Positions 27,915 to 36,148 of a DNA stretch of 64,000 nt are shown here, piece after piece. The first letter of the stretch is position 1; each line of letters begins with the position of its first letter. The DNA comes from Curtobacterium luteum (GTDB taxonomy: Bacteria; Actinomycetota; Actinomycetes; Actinomycetales; Microbacteriaceae), in assembly GCF_014646995.1 (NCBI RefSeq), contig NZ_BMOI01000002.1:186496-250495 (forward strand). Direction: 5' to 3'. A program made the position numbers and the translations under genes. Below the pieces are notes generated by a model. The model did not search any database and had not been told where the DNA came from. It worked only from the letters and a program-made list of their open reading frames with translations.

Positions 27915-29252
27915 CTACTTCGAGGTGACCTTGAAGCCCTGCTCGTTGCCGTACTTCACGATCGCCTTCTGCCAGGCCTCGAGGCCGGCGTTCAGGTCGG
28001 ACTTGTTCTGGTACGCCTGGCCGACGGTGTCCGCGTAGACGCTGTTCGCGTAGACCTGGAACGGCAGGTACTGCCAGCCCTCGGCAACGGTCGACGACGC
28101 CTTCGACAGGGTCTCGTTGATCGCCTCTCCGCCGAAGTACTCCGGCTTCTCGGCGGTGAAGGAGGACGAGGTCAGCTCGGCCTTGGTCGACGGGAAGCCG
28201 CCCGACTTGAGGAAGACGTCGATCGAGTCCTGCGAGGAGTTCAGCCACTTGAGGAAGCCGGCGGCGAGGGCCGGGTTCTTCGACTGCTTCATGACGACCT
28301 CGGCGGAGCCACCGTTGTTCGCGGTGACGTCGGAGGAGCCGTCGTAGGTCGGGATCGGGGCGACGCGCCAGTTGCCGCTGCCGTCCTTCACGCTCGACTC
28401 GAGGACACCGGGCATCCAGGCACCGGTGACCATCGTGGCGATCTCACCGTTGCCGAGCTGCTTGTACCAGTCGTCGGTCCAGCCGGGAGTCTGCGAGAGC
28501 AGACCCTTCTCGACGAGCTGGTTCCAGGTCGAGGTCCACTTCTTGGTGCCGGAGTCCTGCAGGTTGACCGTGACGTCGGTGCCCTTGACCTCGAACGGAC
28601 GGCCGCCGGCCTGCCAGATCATCGAGGTGGTGAAGCCGGCGTCGCCCGAGTCCGCGGCGATGTAGGCGTTCGGGTTCGACTCGTGGATCTTCTCGGCGTC
28701 CGCGACGTACTCGTCCCAGGTCTTCGGCGGGGTGGAGATGCCGGCTTCCTTGAACGTCTTCTCGTTGTAGAACATGGCCATGGGGCCGGAGTCCTGCGGC
28801 AGGCCGTAGACCTTGCCGTCGAGGTCGACCGACTGCCAGGTGCCCGCACCGTACTTGTCGGCGAGCTTGTCGAAGCCGTACGACTTGAGGTCGACGAGCG
28901 AGTCGCTCAGGGCGAACTGGGGCAGGGCGAAGTACTCGATCTGCGCGACGTCGGGAGCACCCGAGCCGGCCTTGATCGTGTTCTGGAGCTTCGTGTACTG
29001 GTCGTTGCCGGTACCGGCGTTGACGAGCTTGACCTTCACCTTGGGGTAGGCCTTCTCGAACGCGGCGACCTGGGCCTCGGCCGACGGGGTCCACGACCAG
29101 TAGGTGAGCGTGCCGCCCTTCTCGAGGGCCTTGGTGATGTCGTCGGACGACCCGCCGGAGCCGGAACCGCCGGAGGCGCAGGCCGTCATGGCGATGGCCG
29201 CGGTGACGCCGATCGCGAGGGCGCTGAGCCCGCGCCGGAGACGCTTGTGCAT
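27915..29252 (-). CDS. sugar-binding lipoprotein (SBP family 1), galactoside locus
   Basis: 445 residues. Signal peptide with lipobox MTAC near residue 25, a Gly/Ser linker, then the SBP_bac_1 fold (GGTLTYWSWTPSAEAQVAAFEKAYPKV; GNGEIATMVTGAWMPGVLESS). It captures an oligosaccharide for the two MalF/MalG-type permeases encoded upstream. Co-transcription with a GH35 gene suggests beta-galactosides. ATG 29252 with GAAAGG upstream. No ATPase gene is present, so a shared MsiK-type ATPase elsewhere in the genome is expected, as is normal for actinobacterial systems of this class. Confidence 0.93.
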   Translation of the reverse strand: MHKRLRRGLSALAIGVTAAIAMTACASGGSGSGGSSDDITKALEKGGTLTYWSWTPSAEAQVAAFEKAYPKVKVKLVNAGTGNDQYTKLQNTIKAGSGAPDVAQIEYFALPQFALSDSLVDLKSYGFDKLADKYGAGTWQSVDLDGKVYGLPQDSGPMAMFYNEKTFKEAGISTPPKTWDEYVADAEKIHESNPNAYIAADSGDAGFTTSMIWQAGGRPFEVKGTDVTVNLQDSGTKKWTSTWNQLVEKGLLSQTPGWTDDWYKQLGNGEIATMVTGAWMPGVLESSVKDGSGNWRVAPIPTYDGSSDVTANNGGSAEVVMKQSKNPALAAGFLKWLNSSQDSIDVFLKSGGFPSTKAELTSSSFTAEKPEYFGGEAINETLSKASSTVAEGWQYLPFQVYANSVYADTVGQAYQNKSDLNAGLEAWQKAIVKYGNEQGFKVTSK

Positions 29253-29305
29253 GGGATTGCCTTTCACTTCTTCGTGGAGAGGGTGGTGCTGCTGCGTGCC
29301 GGGTC

Positions 29306-29396
29306 GGGAGGCGCGGGGCGGGGTCGCCCCGTCCCTCCCGTCCGGCTGGTCGTGCTGACGGGAGGCGCGTGGCGGGGTCGCCCCGTCCCTCCCGTC
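29306..29396. terminator. two tandem hairpins inside the galactoside operon
   Basis: Two consecutive copies of the hairpin family: arms GGGAGG/CCTCCC at 29306-29311 and 29334-29339 and GACGGGAGG/CCTCCCGTC at 29357-29365 and 29388-29396, each with an inner GGCG-GGGTCG-CCCC pairing. They lie between the second permease and the binding-protein gene. Since the binding protein is downstream here, a simple terminator would lower its expression, so read-through or mRNA processing is more likely. Confidence 0.7.
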
Positions 29397-29403
29397 CGAC
29401 GGA

Positions 29404-30372
29404 TCACGCCTTGACGGACCCGGCCGCGAGGCCGGACTGCCAGGAGCGCTGGAGGAAGAGGAACGCGACGACGATCGGGACGATCGTGAGGAGCGATCCG
29501 GTGATGACGAGGTTGTAGATCGGGTGCGCGGAGACGCCCTGCGCCTGCGCGCTCCACTGGTTGAGGCCGACCGTGAGCGGGTAGAGGTTCGGGTCGCTCA
29601 GCATGATCAGGGGCAGGAAGTAGTTGTTCCAGGTCGCGACGACCGCGAAGAGCAGGACCGTCACGACGCCGGGGGCGAGGAGTCGCAGCGCGATCGTGAA
29701 GAAGATCCGGAACTCCCCCGCGCCGTCCATGCGGGCCGCCTCGATGACCTCCGTCGGGACCGCGTCGATCGCGTACGTCCAGATGAGGTACATGCCGAAG
29801 GGGCTGATGAGCGAGGGCAGGATGATCGCCCACGGGGTGTTCGTCAGGCCGACGGACGAGAACAGCAGGAAGGTCGGGACGGCGAGCGCGGTGCCGGGGA
29901 TGGCGATCGCGCCGAGCACGACGGCGAAGACCCCACGACGACCGGGGAACCGGAACTTCGCCATGCCGTAGCCGGCGATGGTCGCGAGCAGGGTGGCTCC
30001 GCCGGCGCCGACGACGACGTACAGGAAGGTGTTCGCGAGCCAGCGGAGGTAGATGCCGCCGTCGTAGGTCAGCGTCTCACCGATGTTCTGGAACAGCTGG
30101 AACCCGCCGCCGAACCAGAGACCGAAGGTGCTGAGCAGGTCGGCCTGCGACTTCGTCGCGTTCACGACGAGGTAGAACAGCGGCAGTAGCGAGTAGACGG
30201 TGATGACGATCATCACGACGAGCAGGAGCGGCGACTTGCGGGCGCGGGGACCGCGGCCCTTCGGTCCGTTCGCTCGGTTCGTGCCGTTCGGACGGGCGGC
30301 ACGGGCACGGCCGCGGGTGGTCACCGCCTCGGTCACGGTCGCGGCCGGGGTGTGGGTCTCGACGGCGCTCAT
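29404..30372 (-). CDS. sugar ABC transporter permease (MalG type)
   Basis: 322 residues. A basic, low-complexity cytoplasmic N-terminus of about 45 residues is followed by six membrane helices. The coupling motif is in EVIEAARMDGAGEFRIFFTIALRLLAPG. It forms a heterodimer with the MalF-type permease whose stop it overlaps (ATGA). The C-terminus LAAGSVKA is typical of MalG-type subunits. Confidence 0.93.
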   Translation of the reverse strand: MSAVETHTPAATVTEAVTTRGRARAARPNGTNRANGPKGRGPRARKSPLLLVVMIVITVYSLLPLFYLVVNATKSQADLLSTFGLWFGGGFQLFQNIGETLTYDGGIYLRWLANTFLYVVVGAGGATLLATIAGYGMAKFRFPGRRGVFAVVLGAIAIPGTALAVPTFLLFSSVGLTNTPWAIILPSLISPFGMYLIWTYAIDAVPTEVIEAARMDGAGEFRIFFTIALRLLAPGVVTVLLFAVVATWNNYFLPLIMLSDPNLYPLTVGLNQWSAQAQGVSAHPIYNLVITGSLLTIVPIVVAFLFLQRSWQSGLAAGSVKA

Positions 30373-31304
30373 CGGTTCTCCGCTCGGGTCCCGCGCACCT
30401 GGACGACGTAGGCGATCACGGCGGTGATGACACCCATCACGATCGCGACGGTGGCGGAGTAGTTGAACTGCTGGCCGCTGAAGGACAGCGAGTAGGCGTA
30501 CATGTTCGGGGTGAAGGCGCTGCCGATGACGTTCGGAGCGAGGGTCTTCAGCAGGTTCGGCTCGTTGAAGAGCTGGAAGCTGCCGATGATCGAGAAGATC
30601 GTGGCGATGACGATCGAGCCGCGGAGGGCCGGGATCTTGATCGACCAGACCGTGCGGAGCGGGCCGGCGCCGTCGATCTCGGCGGCCTCGTACAGCTCGG
30701 TGGGGACGACGCGGAGGGCTGCGTAGAAGATCAGCATGTTGTAGCCGACGAACTCCCACGTGACGATGTTGCCGATCGACGCGAGGACCCAGTCGGGGCT
30801 GAACGGCTGGAGCAGGTCGATGCCGAGCGCGGAGTTGATCGAGCCCGTGAGACCGAACTGGTTGCCGTAGATGAATCCCCAGATGAGCGCCGCGACGACG
30901 CCGGGGACCGCGTACGGCAGGAAGATCGCGATCCGGAAGAAGGACGATGCCCAGAGCCGCGCGGAGTCGAGGGCCAGCGCGGCGATGAGCGCCACGACCA
31001 GCATGATCGGCACCTGCACGACGAGGAAGAGCGCGACGCGGCCGAAGCCCTGCCAGAACTTGGCGTCCTGGAACAGCTGGACGTAGTTGGCGAACCAGAC
31101 GAACTGGTTGCCGCCGATGAGTTGGTCGCGGAACAGGCTGAGCCAGAGTGCGTACCCGATCGGGACGACGAGCATCGCGACGAGGACGACGACGAACGGC
31201 CCGACGAACATCCAGCCGGTCCAGCGGCCGCGCTGCGAGGTGCGGCGCCGCGGCGGCGTGGCCGGGGCTGCTGCTCCTGGCGCACGCGCTTCGAGCGTGG
31301 TCAT
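30369..31304 (-). CDS. sugar ABC transporter permease (MalF type)
   Basis: 311 residues with six membrane helices after a basic N-terminus; the coupling motif is in TELYEAAEIDGAGPLRTVWSIKIPALRG. First gene of the galactoside operon. GGGAG precedes ATG 31304. A perfect 20-bp palindrome, the probable LacI operator, is 34 bp upstream. Confidence 0.93.
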   Translation of the reverse strand: MTTLEARAPGAAAPATPPRRRTSQRGRWTGWMFVGPFVVVLVAMLVVPIGYALWLSLFRDQLIGGNQFVWFANYVQLFQDAKFWQGFGRVALFLVVQVPIMLVVALIAALALDSARLWASSFFRIAIFLPYAVPGVVAALIWGFIYGNQFGLTGSINSALGIDLLQPFSPDWVLASIGNIVTWEFVGYNMLIFYAALRVVPTELYEAAEIDGAGPLRTVWSIKIPALRGSIVIATIFSIIGSFQLFNEPNLLKTLAPNVIGSAFTPNMYAYSLSFSGQQFNYSATVAIVMGVITAVIAYVVQVRGTRAENR

Positions 31305-31337
31305 GTGACTCCCTTGTCGTGCTGCGTTCGGGTGCGT

Positions 31338-31357
31338 CGATGTTGACGTCAACATCG
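31338..31357. promoter_or_regulatory. LacI-type operator of the galactoside operon
   Basis: A perfect 20-bp palindrome with core TGTTGACGTCAACA lies between the divergent MalF-type gene and the LacI gene. An imperfect second copy (CAACGTCAACATG, about 31379-31391) follows 37 bp away, so a looped or cooperative arrangement is possible. I saw no third copy in the window. Confidence 0.8.
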
Positions 31358-31452
31358 AACGCCGCGACGATAGCATGGCAACGTCAACATGCGCTACCGT
31401 CACCGGAGTCGGGCTCGATCACGATCCGATGTCGAGCGTCGAGGGAGGCCCC

Positions 31453-32487
31453 GTGACCACGGAACTCAGCGGTGTGCGCCGTGCCCCGTCGATGGCCGCG
31501 GTCGCCGAGGCCGCCGGCGTGTCGATGCAGACCGTGTCGCGCGTCGCCCGTGGCTTCGACAACGTCTCCCCGGACACCCGCGACCGCGTGCAGCGGGCGA
31601 TGGACGAGCTCGGATACCGGCCGAACCGCGCCGCCCGCGCGCTCCGCTCGGGACGCTTCCGCACGATCGGCGTGATCATGTTCACGCTCGCGTCGTTCGG
31701 CAACATGCGCACGCTCGAGGCGATCGCCGACGCCGCCGGGGCCGCGGACTTCACGATCACCCTGCTGCCGATGGCCTCCCGGACCGAGGAGGGCGTCCGC
31801 TCGGCGTTCTCGCGGTTGCACGAGCAGGCCGTCGACGGCGTGGTGATCATCATCGAGTCGCACATCATCGACACCGCCGAGGTGGCGCTGCCGGACGGCG
31901 TCCCGATGGTCGTCGTGGACTCCACGGGCACGACCCAGCACCCGTCGATCGACACCGACCAGGCCGAGGGTGCACGGTTGGCGACGCAGCACCTCCTCGA
32001 CCTCGGGCACGACACCGTCTGGCACGTCGCCGGACCGGTGTCGTCGTACTCCGCCGCACGCCGTCTCGCCGCGTGGCAGGACACCCTCGAACGTGCGGGG
32101 CGGGTGGTGCCTCCGGTGTTCCACGGCGGCTGGACCACGTCGCACGGGTACGAGGCCGGGCTCGCGATCGCCGCGAGACCGGACATCACCGCCGTGTTCG
32201 CCGCGAACGACCAGACCGCGCTGGGGGTGCTTCGCGCCGCGCACGAGTCCGGCCGGGACGTCCCCGGGTCGCTCAGCGTCGTCGGCTTCGACGACTCGCC
32301 CGAGGCCGACTCGTTCTGGCCGCCGCTCACCACCGTGCACCAGTCGTTCGACGAGGTCGGCCGACGAGCGGTCCGGAACCTCCTCGGGCAGATCGAGGGC
32401 AACCCCGAACCGGCGTCGACCGTCGCCGACCTCGTCCCGACGCGGCTCGTGGTCCGGGCGAGCACGGCCGTCCCGCCCGCCGGCTGA
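31453..32487 (+). CDS. LacI-family repressor of the galactoside operon
   Basis: 344 residues. HTH SMAAVAEAAGVSMQTVSRVARG, hinge YRPNRAARALRSG, then the effector-binding domain (TIGVIMFTLASFGNM to VVGFDDSPEADSFWPPLTTVHQ). It is divergent from the MalF/MalG/SBP/GH35 operon and presumably represses it by binding the palindrome at 31338. GTG 31453 is preferred for the GAGGGAGG just upstream; ATG 31429 is in frame but has no ribosome site. Confidence 0.9.
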   Translation: MTTELSGVRRAPSMAAVAEAAGVSMQTVSRVARGFDNVSPDTRDRVQRAMDELGYRPNRAARALRSGRFRTIGVIMFTLASFGNMRTLEAIADAAGAADFTITLLPMASRTEEGVRSAFSRLHEQAVDGVVIIIESHIIDTAEVALPDGVPMVVVDSTGTTQHPSIDTDQAEGARLATQHLLDLGHDTVWHVAGPVSSYSAARRLAAWQDTLERAGRVVPPVFHGGWTTSHGYEAGLAIAARPDITAVFAANDQTALGVLRAAHESGRDVPGSLSVVGFDDSPEADSFWPPLTTVHQSFDEVGRRAVRNLLGQIEGNPEPASTVADLVPTRLVVRASTAVPPAG

Positions 32488-32535
32488 CCCCTGGGCCGCG
32501 GCCGCGGGCGGGGTGTGCGCTCGGGGTCGGCGGTG

Positions 32536-32812
32536 GTCGGTGCGAGGCCGTCGGTGCTCGGTGCGAGTCGCTCGGTGCGAGGTTCCCCACATCGTGCGAG
32601 GCGAAATGCCTCGCACCATGTGGAGGACCTCGCACCGTGTCGAGCGCCCTCGCACGGTGCGACGCGGGGCAGCTACTCGGCCGGTACCCCTCCACGCCCG
32701 GGGGTCGACGGCGCTCGGTGCGAGGTTGCCCACACCGTGCGAGGCGAAATGCCTCGCACGGTGCGTGGAACCTCGCACCGTATCGGTGCACCTCGCACGG
32801 TGCGAGGTGCAC
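32536..32812. repeat. GTGCGAGG palindromic repeat cluster
   Basis: The 385-bp gap after the LacI gene is filled by a repeat cluster. Two hairpins with the same centre, GTGCGAGGC-GAAAT-GCCTCGCAC, lie at 32588-32622 (15-bp stem, one mismatch) and 32733-32763 (13-bp perfect stem), as part of a duplicated block of about 45 bp. A further palindrome with 13-base arms is at 32786-32812. Single GTGCGAGG words fill the rest. No gene is evident. Confidence 0.75.
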
Positions 32813-32872
32813 GACGACCCCGACCGGTTCTGGGGGCAGCGCCGCACGACCCGCGTCTGGGAGCATCGTCGC

Positions 32873-33340
32873 GTGCGCACACGCTGGAAGGTCCTCCTCG
32901 CAACGGTCGCAGCGGTCGCCGTCACCGCCACGGTCGTCACCGTCCACTCGGAAGCGCTCGACGCCGCCGCGCACGCCCGGGCTCTTGCCGAGGCACCGCC
33001 ACGCAGCGCGACCCCGCGCGAGGACACGCTCGCGTACCTCCGCGCGGCGAAGGCCCACGACTGCGCCCTGCTCGACCTCCTCGAGGCCAGCGGCACGACC
33101 GACTGGTGCCCGAAGGTGCCGACCGCGTGGTCCGACGGGGAGTCCGAACTCCTGGCCTACCGCGACGTCGGGAAGCCCTACGCGGTCTCCGCCGAGCAGG
33201 CCGCCCAAGCCGAGGTGTGCGTGCCGTCGGTCATCACCCAGCGTTGGATGACCGGAGCGGACCCGGGCACGATGCAGTGGAGCTGGTGCTGGGCGCGGAC
33301 CGCCGACGGCTGGCGACTGGTCGACGAGGGCCAGGGCTGA
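32873..33340 (+). CDS. small membrane-anchored or secreted protein with four cysteines
   Basis: 155 residues. The N-terminus (VRTRWKVLLATVAAVAVTATVVTV) is a membrane anchor or uncleaved signal. The rest is polar with four Cys residues (in HDCALL, DWCPK, EVCVP, SWCWA) that could form two disulfides outside the cell. The fold resembles small actinobacterial secreted proteins of unknown role; no family is recognised. GTG 32873 is the first start after the repeat cluster, without a clear ribosome site. It ends 79 bp before a convergent desaturase gene. Confidence 0.65.
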   Translation: MRTRWKVLLATVAAVAVTATVVTVHSEALDAAAHARALAEAPPRSATPREDTLAYLRAAKAHDCALLDLLEASGTTDWCPKVPTAWSDGESELLAYRDVGKPYAVSAEQAAQAEVCVPSVITQRWMTGADPGTMQWSWCWARTADGWRLVDEGQG

Positions 33341-33419
33341 CCGGCACGCTCACCCGCGCGGAGGCGCAGGCGCACCGACGAGAGCAGCGACCCCGCCCGC
33401 CACAGTGCCCCGCAGCGCC

Positions 33420-34523
33420 TCAGTGCAGCCGCAGCGACGTCACCATCGGGCACGCGAACGGGTCTCGCGCCGCGAGCCCGACCCGGTTGAGGTACGCGAC
33501 GACGATCCCGTAGGAACGCAACAGCGTCGTCTCGGTGTACGGGATGCCGAGCGCGCGGCAGTGCGCCTGCACGAGCGGCTTGGCGCGGCGGAGGTTCGGT
33601 CGCGCCATGCTCGGGAACAGGTGGTGCTCCGCCTGGTGGTTGAGGCCACCGAGCAGGTGGTCCACCCACCGGCCGCCGACGATGTTCCGGGAGGTCCGCA
33701 CCTGTCGGGAGAAGAAGTCGATCCGGGCGTTCTCGGCGATGACCGGCATCCCCTTGTGGTTCGGCGCGAACGAGGCGCCCATCATCACGCCGAACACCGC
33801 GACCTGCACGCCGATGAACGCGAAACCGATGCCGATCGGCAGGAACGCGAACACGGCCCAGAAGTACAGCCCGAAGCGCGCGAGCAGCAGGACACCCTCG
33901 ACGGCCCGCCCGCGGGAGGTTCCCTTGACGTGCTCCCCCGTGAGGACGGCCCGGATGGACAGCCAGTGCAGGTTGATCCCCTCCATGGTGAGGAGCGGGA
34001 AGAACGCCCAGCCCTGCACCCGCGTGAGCAGGCGGAGGATCCCCGTGCGTTTCGCTGCGTCCTCCTCGATGAACGACACCGTGTCCTGCGCGATGTCCGG
34101 GTCCTTGCCGATGGTGTTCGGGTTGCCGTGGTGCCGGGTGTGCTTGTTCATCCACCACGAGTAGGACATACCGACGAGGAACACGCCGACGAAGCGTCCG
34201 GCGTGGTCGTTCCACCGGTTCGACGCGAAGATCTGCCGGTGCGCTGCCTCGTGGGACAGGAACGCGAACTGGGTGAACACGACCCCCAGGACCCCGGCGG
34301 GGATGAGCGCGAACCAGCTGTGCCCGAGGAACGCCGTGACGGTGAACGCGATCGCGCCGACGGCGACGAGGACAGCGAAGACCGTCCAGTAGAAGCCGGT
34401 CCGACGCCGGAGGAGTCCGGCGTCCTTCACCTGCTGCAGGAGGTCCTTGTAGGTGGAGGTCCCGGAGCGTGCCCCCGCCGGTCGCGGTGAGGTCGGGCGG
34501 TACAGGGTGGACGAAGTGGCCAT
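33420..34523 (-). CDS. membrane fatty acid / acyl-CoA desaturase
   Basis: 367 residues with four membrane helices and the three di-iron histidine boxes in order: HEAAH (about residue 89), HTRHH (about 128) and HQAEHH (about 302). The third box, with Gln-Ala before Glu-His-His, is of the front-end/linoleoyl-CoA desaturase class. It introduces a double bond into a membrane lipid acyl chain and needs a ferredoxin or other electron donor encoded elsewhere. ATG 34523 gives a normal start. The 217 bp upstream hold nothing else recognisable. Confidence 0.92.
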   Translation of the reverse strand: MATSSTLYRPTSPRPAGARSGTSTYKDLLQQVKDAGLLRRRTGFYWTVFAVLVAVGAIAFTVTAFLGHSWFALIPAGVLGVVFTQFAFLSHEAAHRQIFASNRWNDHAGRFVGVFLVGMSYSWWMNKHTRHHGNPNTIGKDPDIAQDTVSFIEEDAAKRTGILRLLTRVQGWAFFPLLTMEGINLHWLSIRAVLTGEHVKGTSRGRAVEGVLLLARFGLYFWAVFAFLPIGIGFAFIGVQVAVFGVMMGASFAPNHKGMPVIAENARIDFFSRQVRTSRNIVGGRWVDHLLGGLNHQAEHHLFPSMARPNLRRAKPLVQAHCRALGIPYTETTLLRSYGIVVAYLNRVGLAARDPFACPMVTSLRLH

Positions 34524-34740
34524 GCGGGCTGCTTCCGTCAGGAACAGCCCTTCGGCCGAACAGTGGGTTCCCGCGTGTGCGGTTGTGGCAACCGTAGGGC
34601 CTCTCCCCGAACGTCCGCAGTGAACTGCGCGTACTGTCCGGACCGAGTCGGCTCCGCTGTACCGGCTCCGGATGGGCGCCGCCTCCCTCTGTCCGGAACA
34701 CTCGCCCGCGCGTGCTCACCCCACCACCGCAGCCCGGACC

Positions 34741-35040
34741 ATGAAGCACATCGTGTACGGACTCACCGCCGTCCTCACCACGGACGAGGCCGCCGACGCC
34801 GTCCTCGACTACGCCGCGGCGTTGGCACACGCCGGGCTGACCGACGTCGTGGCCGTGCCCACCGTCGACACGTTCGGCACCGAGACCACCACGGCGTTCC
34901 TGCTCGCACCCGCGCTCGGCGTGCTCGTCGAGGACGCCCCGGACGATCCGCTCGGACCGGACACCGCCGCGTTCGTCTCGGAGATCACGTGGCGGACGCA
35001 CGCGGTGCGCTCCGCACCGCCGCACCGGCCACCGGCCTGA
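34741..35040 (+). CDS. hypothetical small protein
   Basis: 99 residues, MKHIVYGLTAVLTTDEAADAVLDYAAALA ... (shown in part), acidic, alternating helices and strands, no signal or membrane segment. The ATG at 34741 matches the beginning of the conserved-looking part; the frame is open a further 23 codons upstream. No family recognised. It is followed by a family hairpin that probably ends its transcript and that of the convergent ATPase gene. Confidence 0.65.
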   Translation: MKHIVYGLTAVLTTDEAADAVLDYAAALAHAGLTDVVAVPTVDTFGTETTTAFLLAPALGVLVEDAPDDPLGPDTAAFVSEITWRTHAVRSAPPHRPPA

Positions 35041-35090
35041 CGCGTCGATCACCGCGCGGCGCACGCCGCGTCGTGGTCGCGACCACCGCC

Positions 35091-35132
35091 GGACGGGAGG
35101 CACGGTGCGGGTCCGCCCCGTGCCTCCCGTCC
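35091..35132. terminator. 15-bp stem family hairpin between convergent genes
   Basis: Arms GGACGGGAGGCACGG (35091-35105) and its exact complement (35118-35132) around a 12-nt loop, between the hypothetical gene and the AAA ATPase gene. Confidence 0.82.
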
Positions 35133-35145
35133 GATGGTCGGCGCG

Positions 35146-35682
35146 TCAGCGCGCGGACGCGTCGGCCAGCACCACCGCGGCGATGCGGTCGGCCGCTTCG
35201 GACGGCCCGATCGCGGTGGTGTCGACCACCTCGGCCTCGGCGTGCAGCCAGGCCCGCGCCGCCTCCGCGTACCGGTCGACGTACTCGAGCCGGAAGGTCG
35301 ACGGCCCGAGGACCGAGTCGTGCAGGATGCGGTGCCGGAGCGTCTCGGGGTCCGCGTGCAGCACGAAGTGACGCACCGGGATGCCGTACGCCGCGAGCCC
35401 ACCGCTGATCTCGCGCCAGTACGGCTCGACGAGCACGGTCATCGGCATGACGAGCGTGCCGCCCGCGAAGTCGAGCACCCGGCGCGCGGTCTCGACGACG
35501 AGGGGCCGCCAGGGGTCCCAGTCCTGGAAGTTGCCCGTCCACGGCAGGGACGGCGACACGTCCATGAGGGTCTCCCCCACCTTCTCCGCGTCGAGCAGGT
35601 GCGAGCCGGGCAGCCGTTCCTGCACGAGGCGGCTCGTCGTCGTCTTCCCCACACCGTGCGTCCCGTTCACCCAGACGATCAT
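35146..35682 (-). CDS. AAA-type P-loop kinase-like protein
   Basis: 178 residues. The P-loop GTHGVGKTT is at residues 7-15 and a lid/Arg region in HADPETLRHRILHDS. This looks like the small nucleotide-kinase-like AAA_33 or shikimate/gluconate-kinase-like group of unknown substrate. It is cytoplasmic. ATG 35682 is chosen because the P-loop strand MIVWVNG begins at once. It is divergent from the DivIVA-motif gene. Confidence 0.8.
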   Translation of the reverse strand: MIVWVNGTHGVGKTTTSRLVQERLPGSHLLDAEKVGETLMDVSPSLPWTGNFQDWDPWRPLVVETARRVLDFAGGTLVMPMTVLVEPYWREISGGLAAYGIPVRHFVLHADPETLRHRILHDSVLGPSTFRLEYVDRYAEAARAWLHAEAEVVDTTAIGPSEAADRIAAVVLADASAR

Positions 35683-35725
35683 GGCGGGACTGTAGCGTGT
35701 GGCCATCGACGATCGAGGGGGAACG

Positions 35726-36010
35726 ATGCTCGCAGGGGACGTCGCGGCCAAGCGGTTCGCACCGACGAAGTGGCGTGAGGGGTACGACCAGGGGCAGGTC
35801 GACGACTTCCTCGACCGGGTCCGGGCCACGCTGGCGGCGTACGAGCGCGGCCGACCGGCCGAACCGCTGACCGCGGAGGACGTGACGATGTCGCGGTTCC
35901 GGCCGACACGGTTCCGGGACGGCTACGACCAGGACGAGGTCGACGACTTCCTCGACCAGGTGGTGGTGGAGCTGCGGCAGCACGAAGCCCGGTGGAGCAG
36001 CGGGGCCTGA
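35726..36010 (+). CDS. small protein with two DivIVA-type motifs
   Basis: 94 residues made of two tandem copies of the DivIVA N-terminal motif: RFAPTKWREGYDQGQVDDFLDRV (shown in part as RFAPTK-REGYD-QVDDFLD) at about residues 9-31 and RFRPTRFRDGYDQ-DEVDDFLDQV at about 55-77. In DivIVA/Wag31 proteins this motif is the membrane-curvature-sensing head in front of a long coiled coil; here the coiled coil is missing. It may bind the membrane or polar protein complexes. ATG 35726 is preferred over GTG 35699 for its GAGGGGGA site. Confidence 0.85.
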   Translation: MLAGDVAAKRFAPTKWREGYDQGQVDDFLDRVRATLAAYERGRPAEPLTAEDVTMSRFRPTRFRDGYDQDEVDDFLDQVVVELRQHEARWSSGA

Positions 36011-36076
36011 CGCGTGGTCCGCGCGCAGGCCACCGCTGCCTGCGCGCACGCCGAGCTGCGCGACCCGGACGACGGA

Positions 36077-36114
36077 ACGGGAGGCACGATGCGTCGCCAC
36101 ACCGTGCCTCCCGT
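36077..36114. terminator. family hairpin between convergent genes
   Basis: Arms ACGGGAGGCACG (36077-36088) and CGTGCCTCCCGT (36103-36114), 12 bp perfect with a 14-nt loop, between the DivIVA-motif gene and the convergent GH16 gene. Confidence 0.75.
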
Positions 36115-36148
36115 CGTGTCAGGTCGTCAGCCCGTCAGGGCTGGGCCG

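Noticed and set aside
27915..31304. An incomplete, non-functional ABC operon because no ATPase gene is present
   Set aside because: Three family-1 sugar transporters in this window all lack an ATPase gene, which is the normal actinobacterial situation with one shared MsiK-type ATPase.
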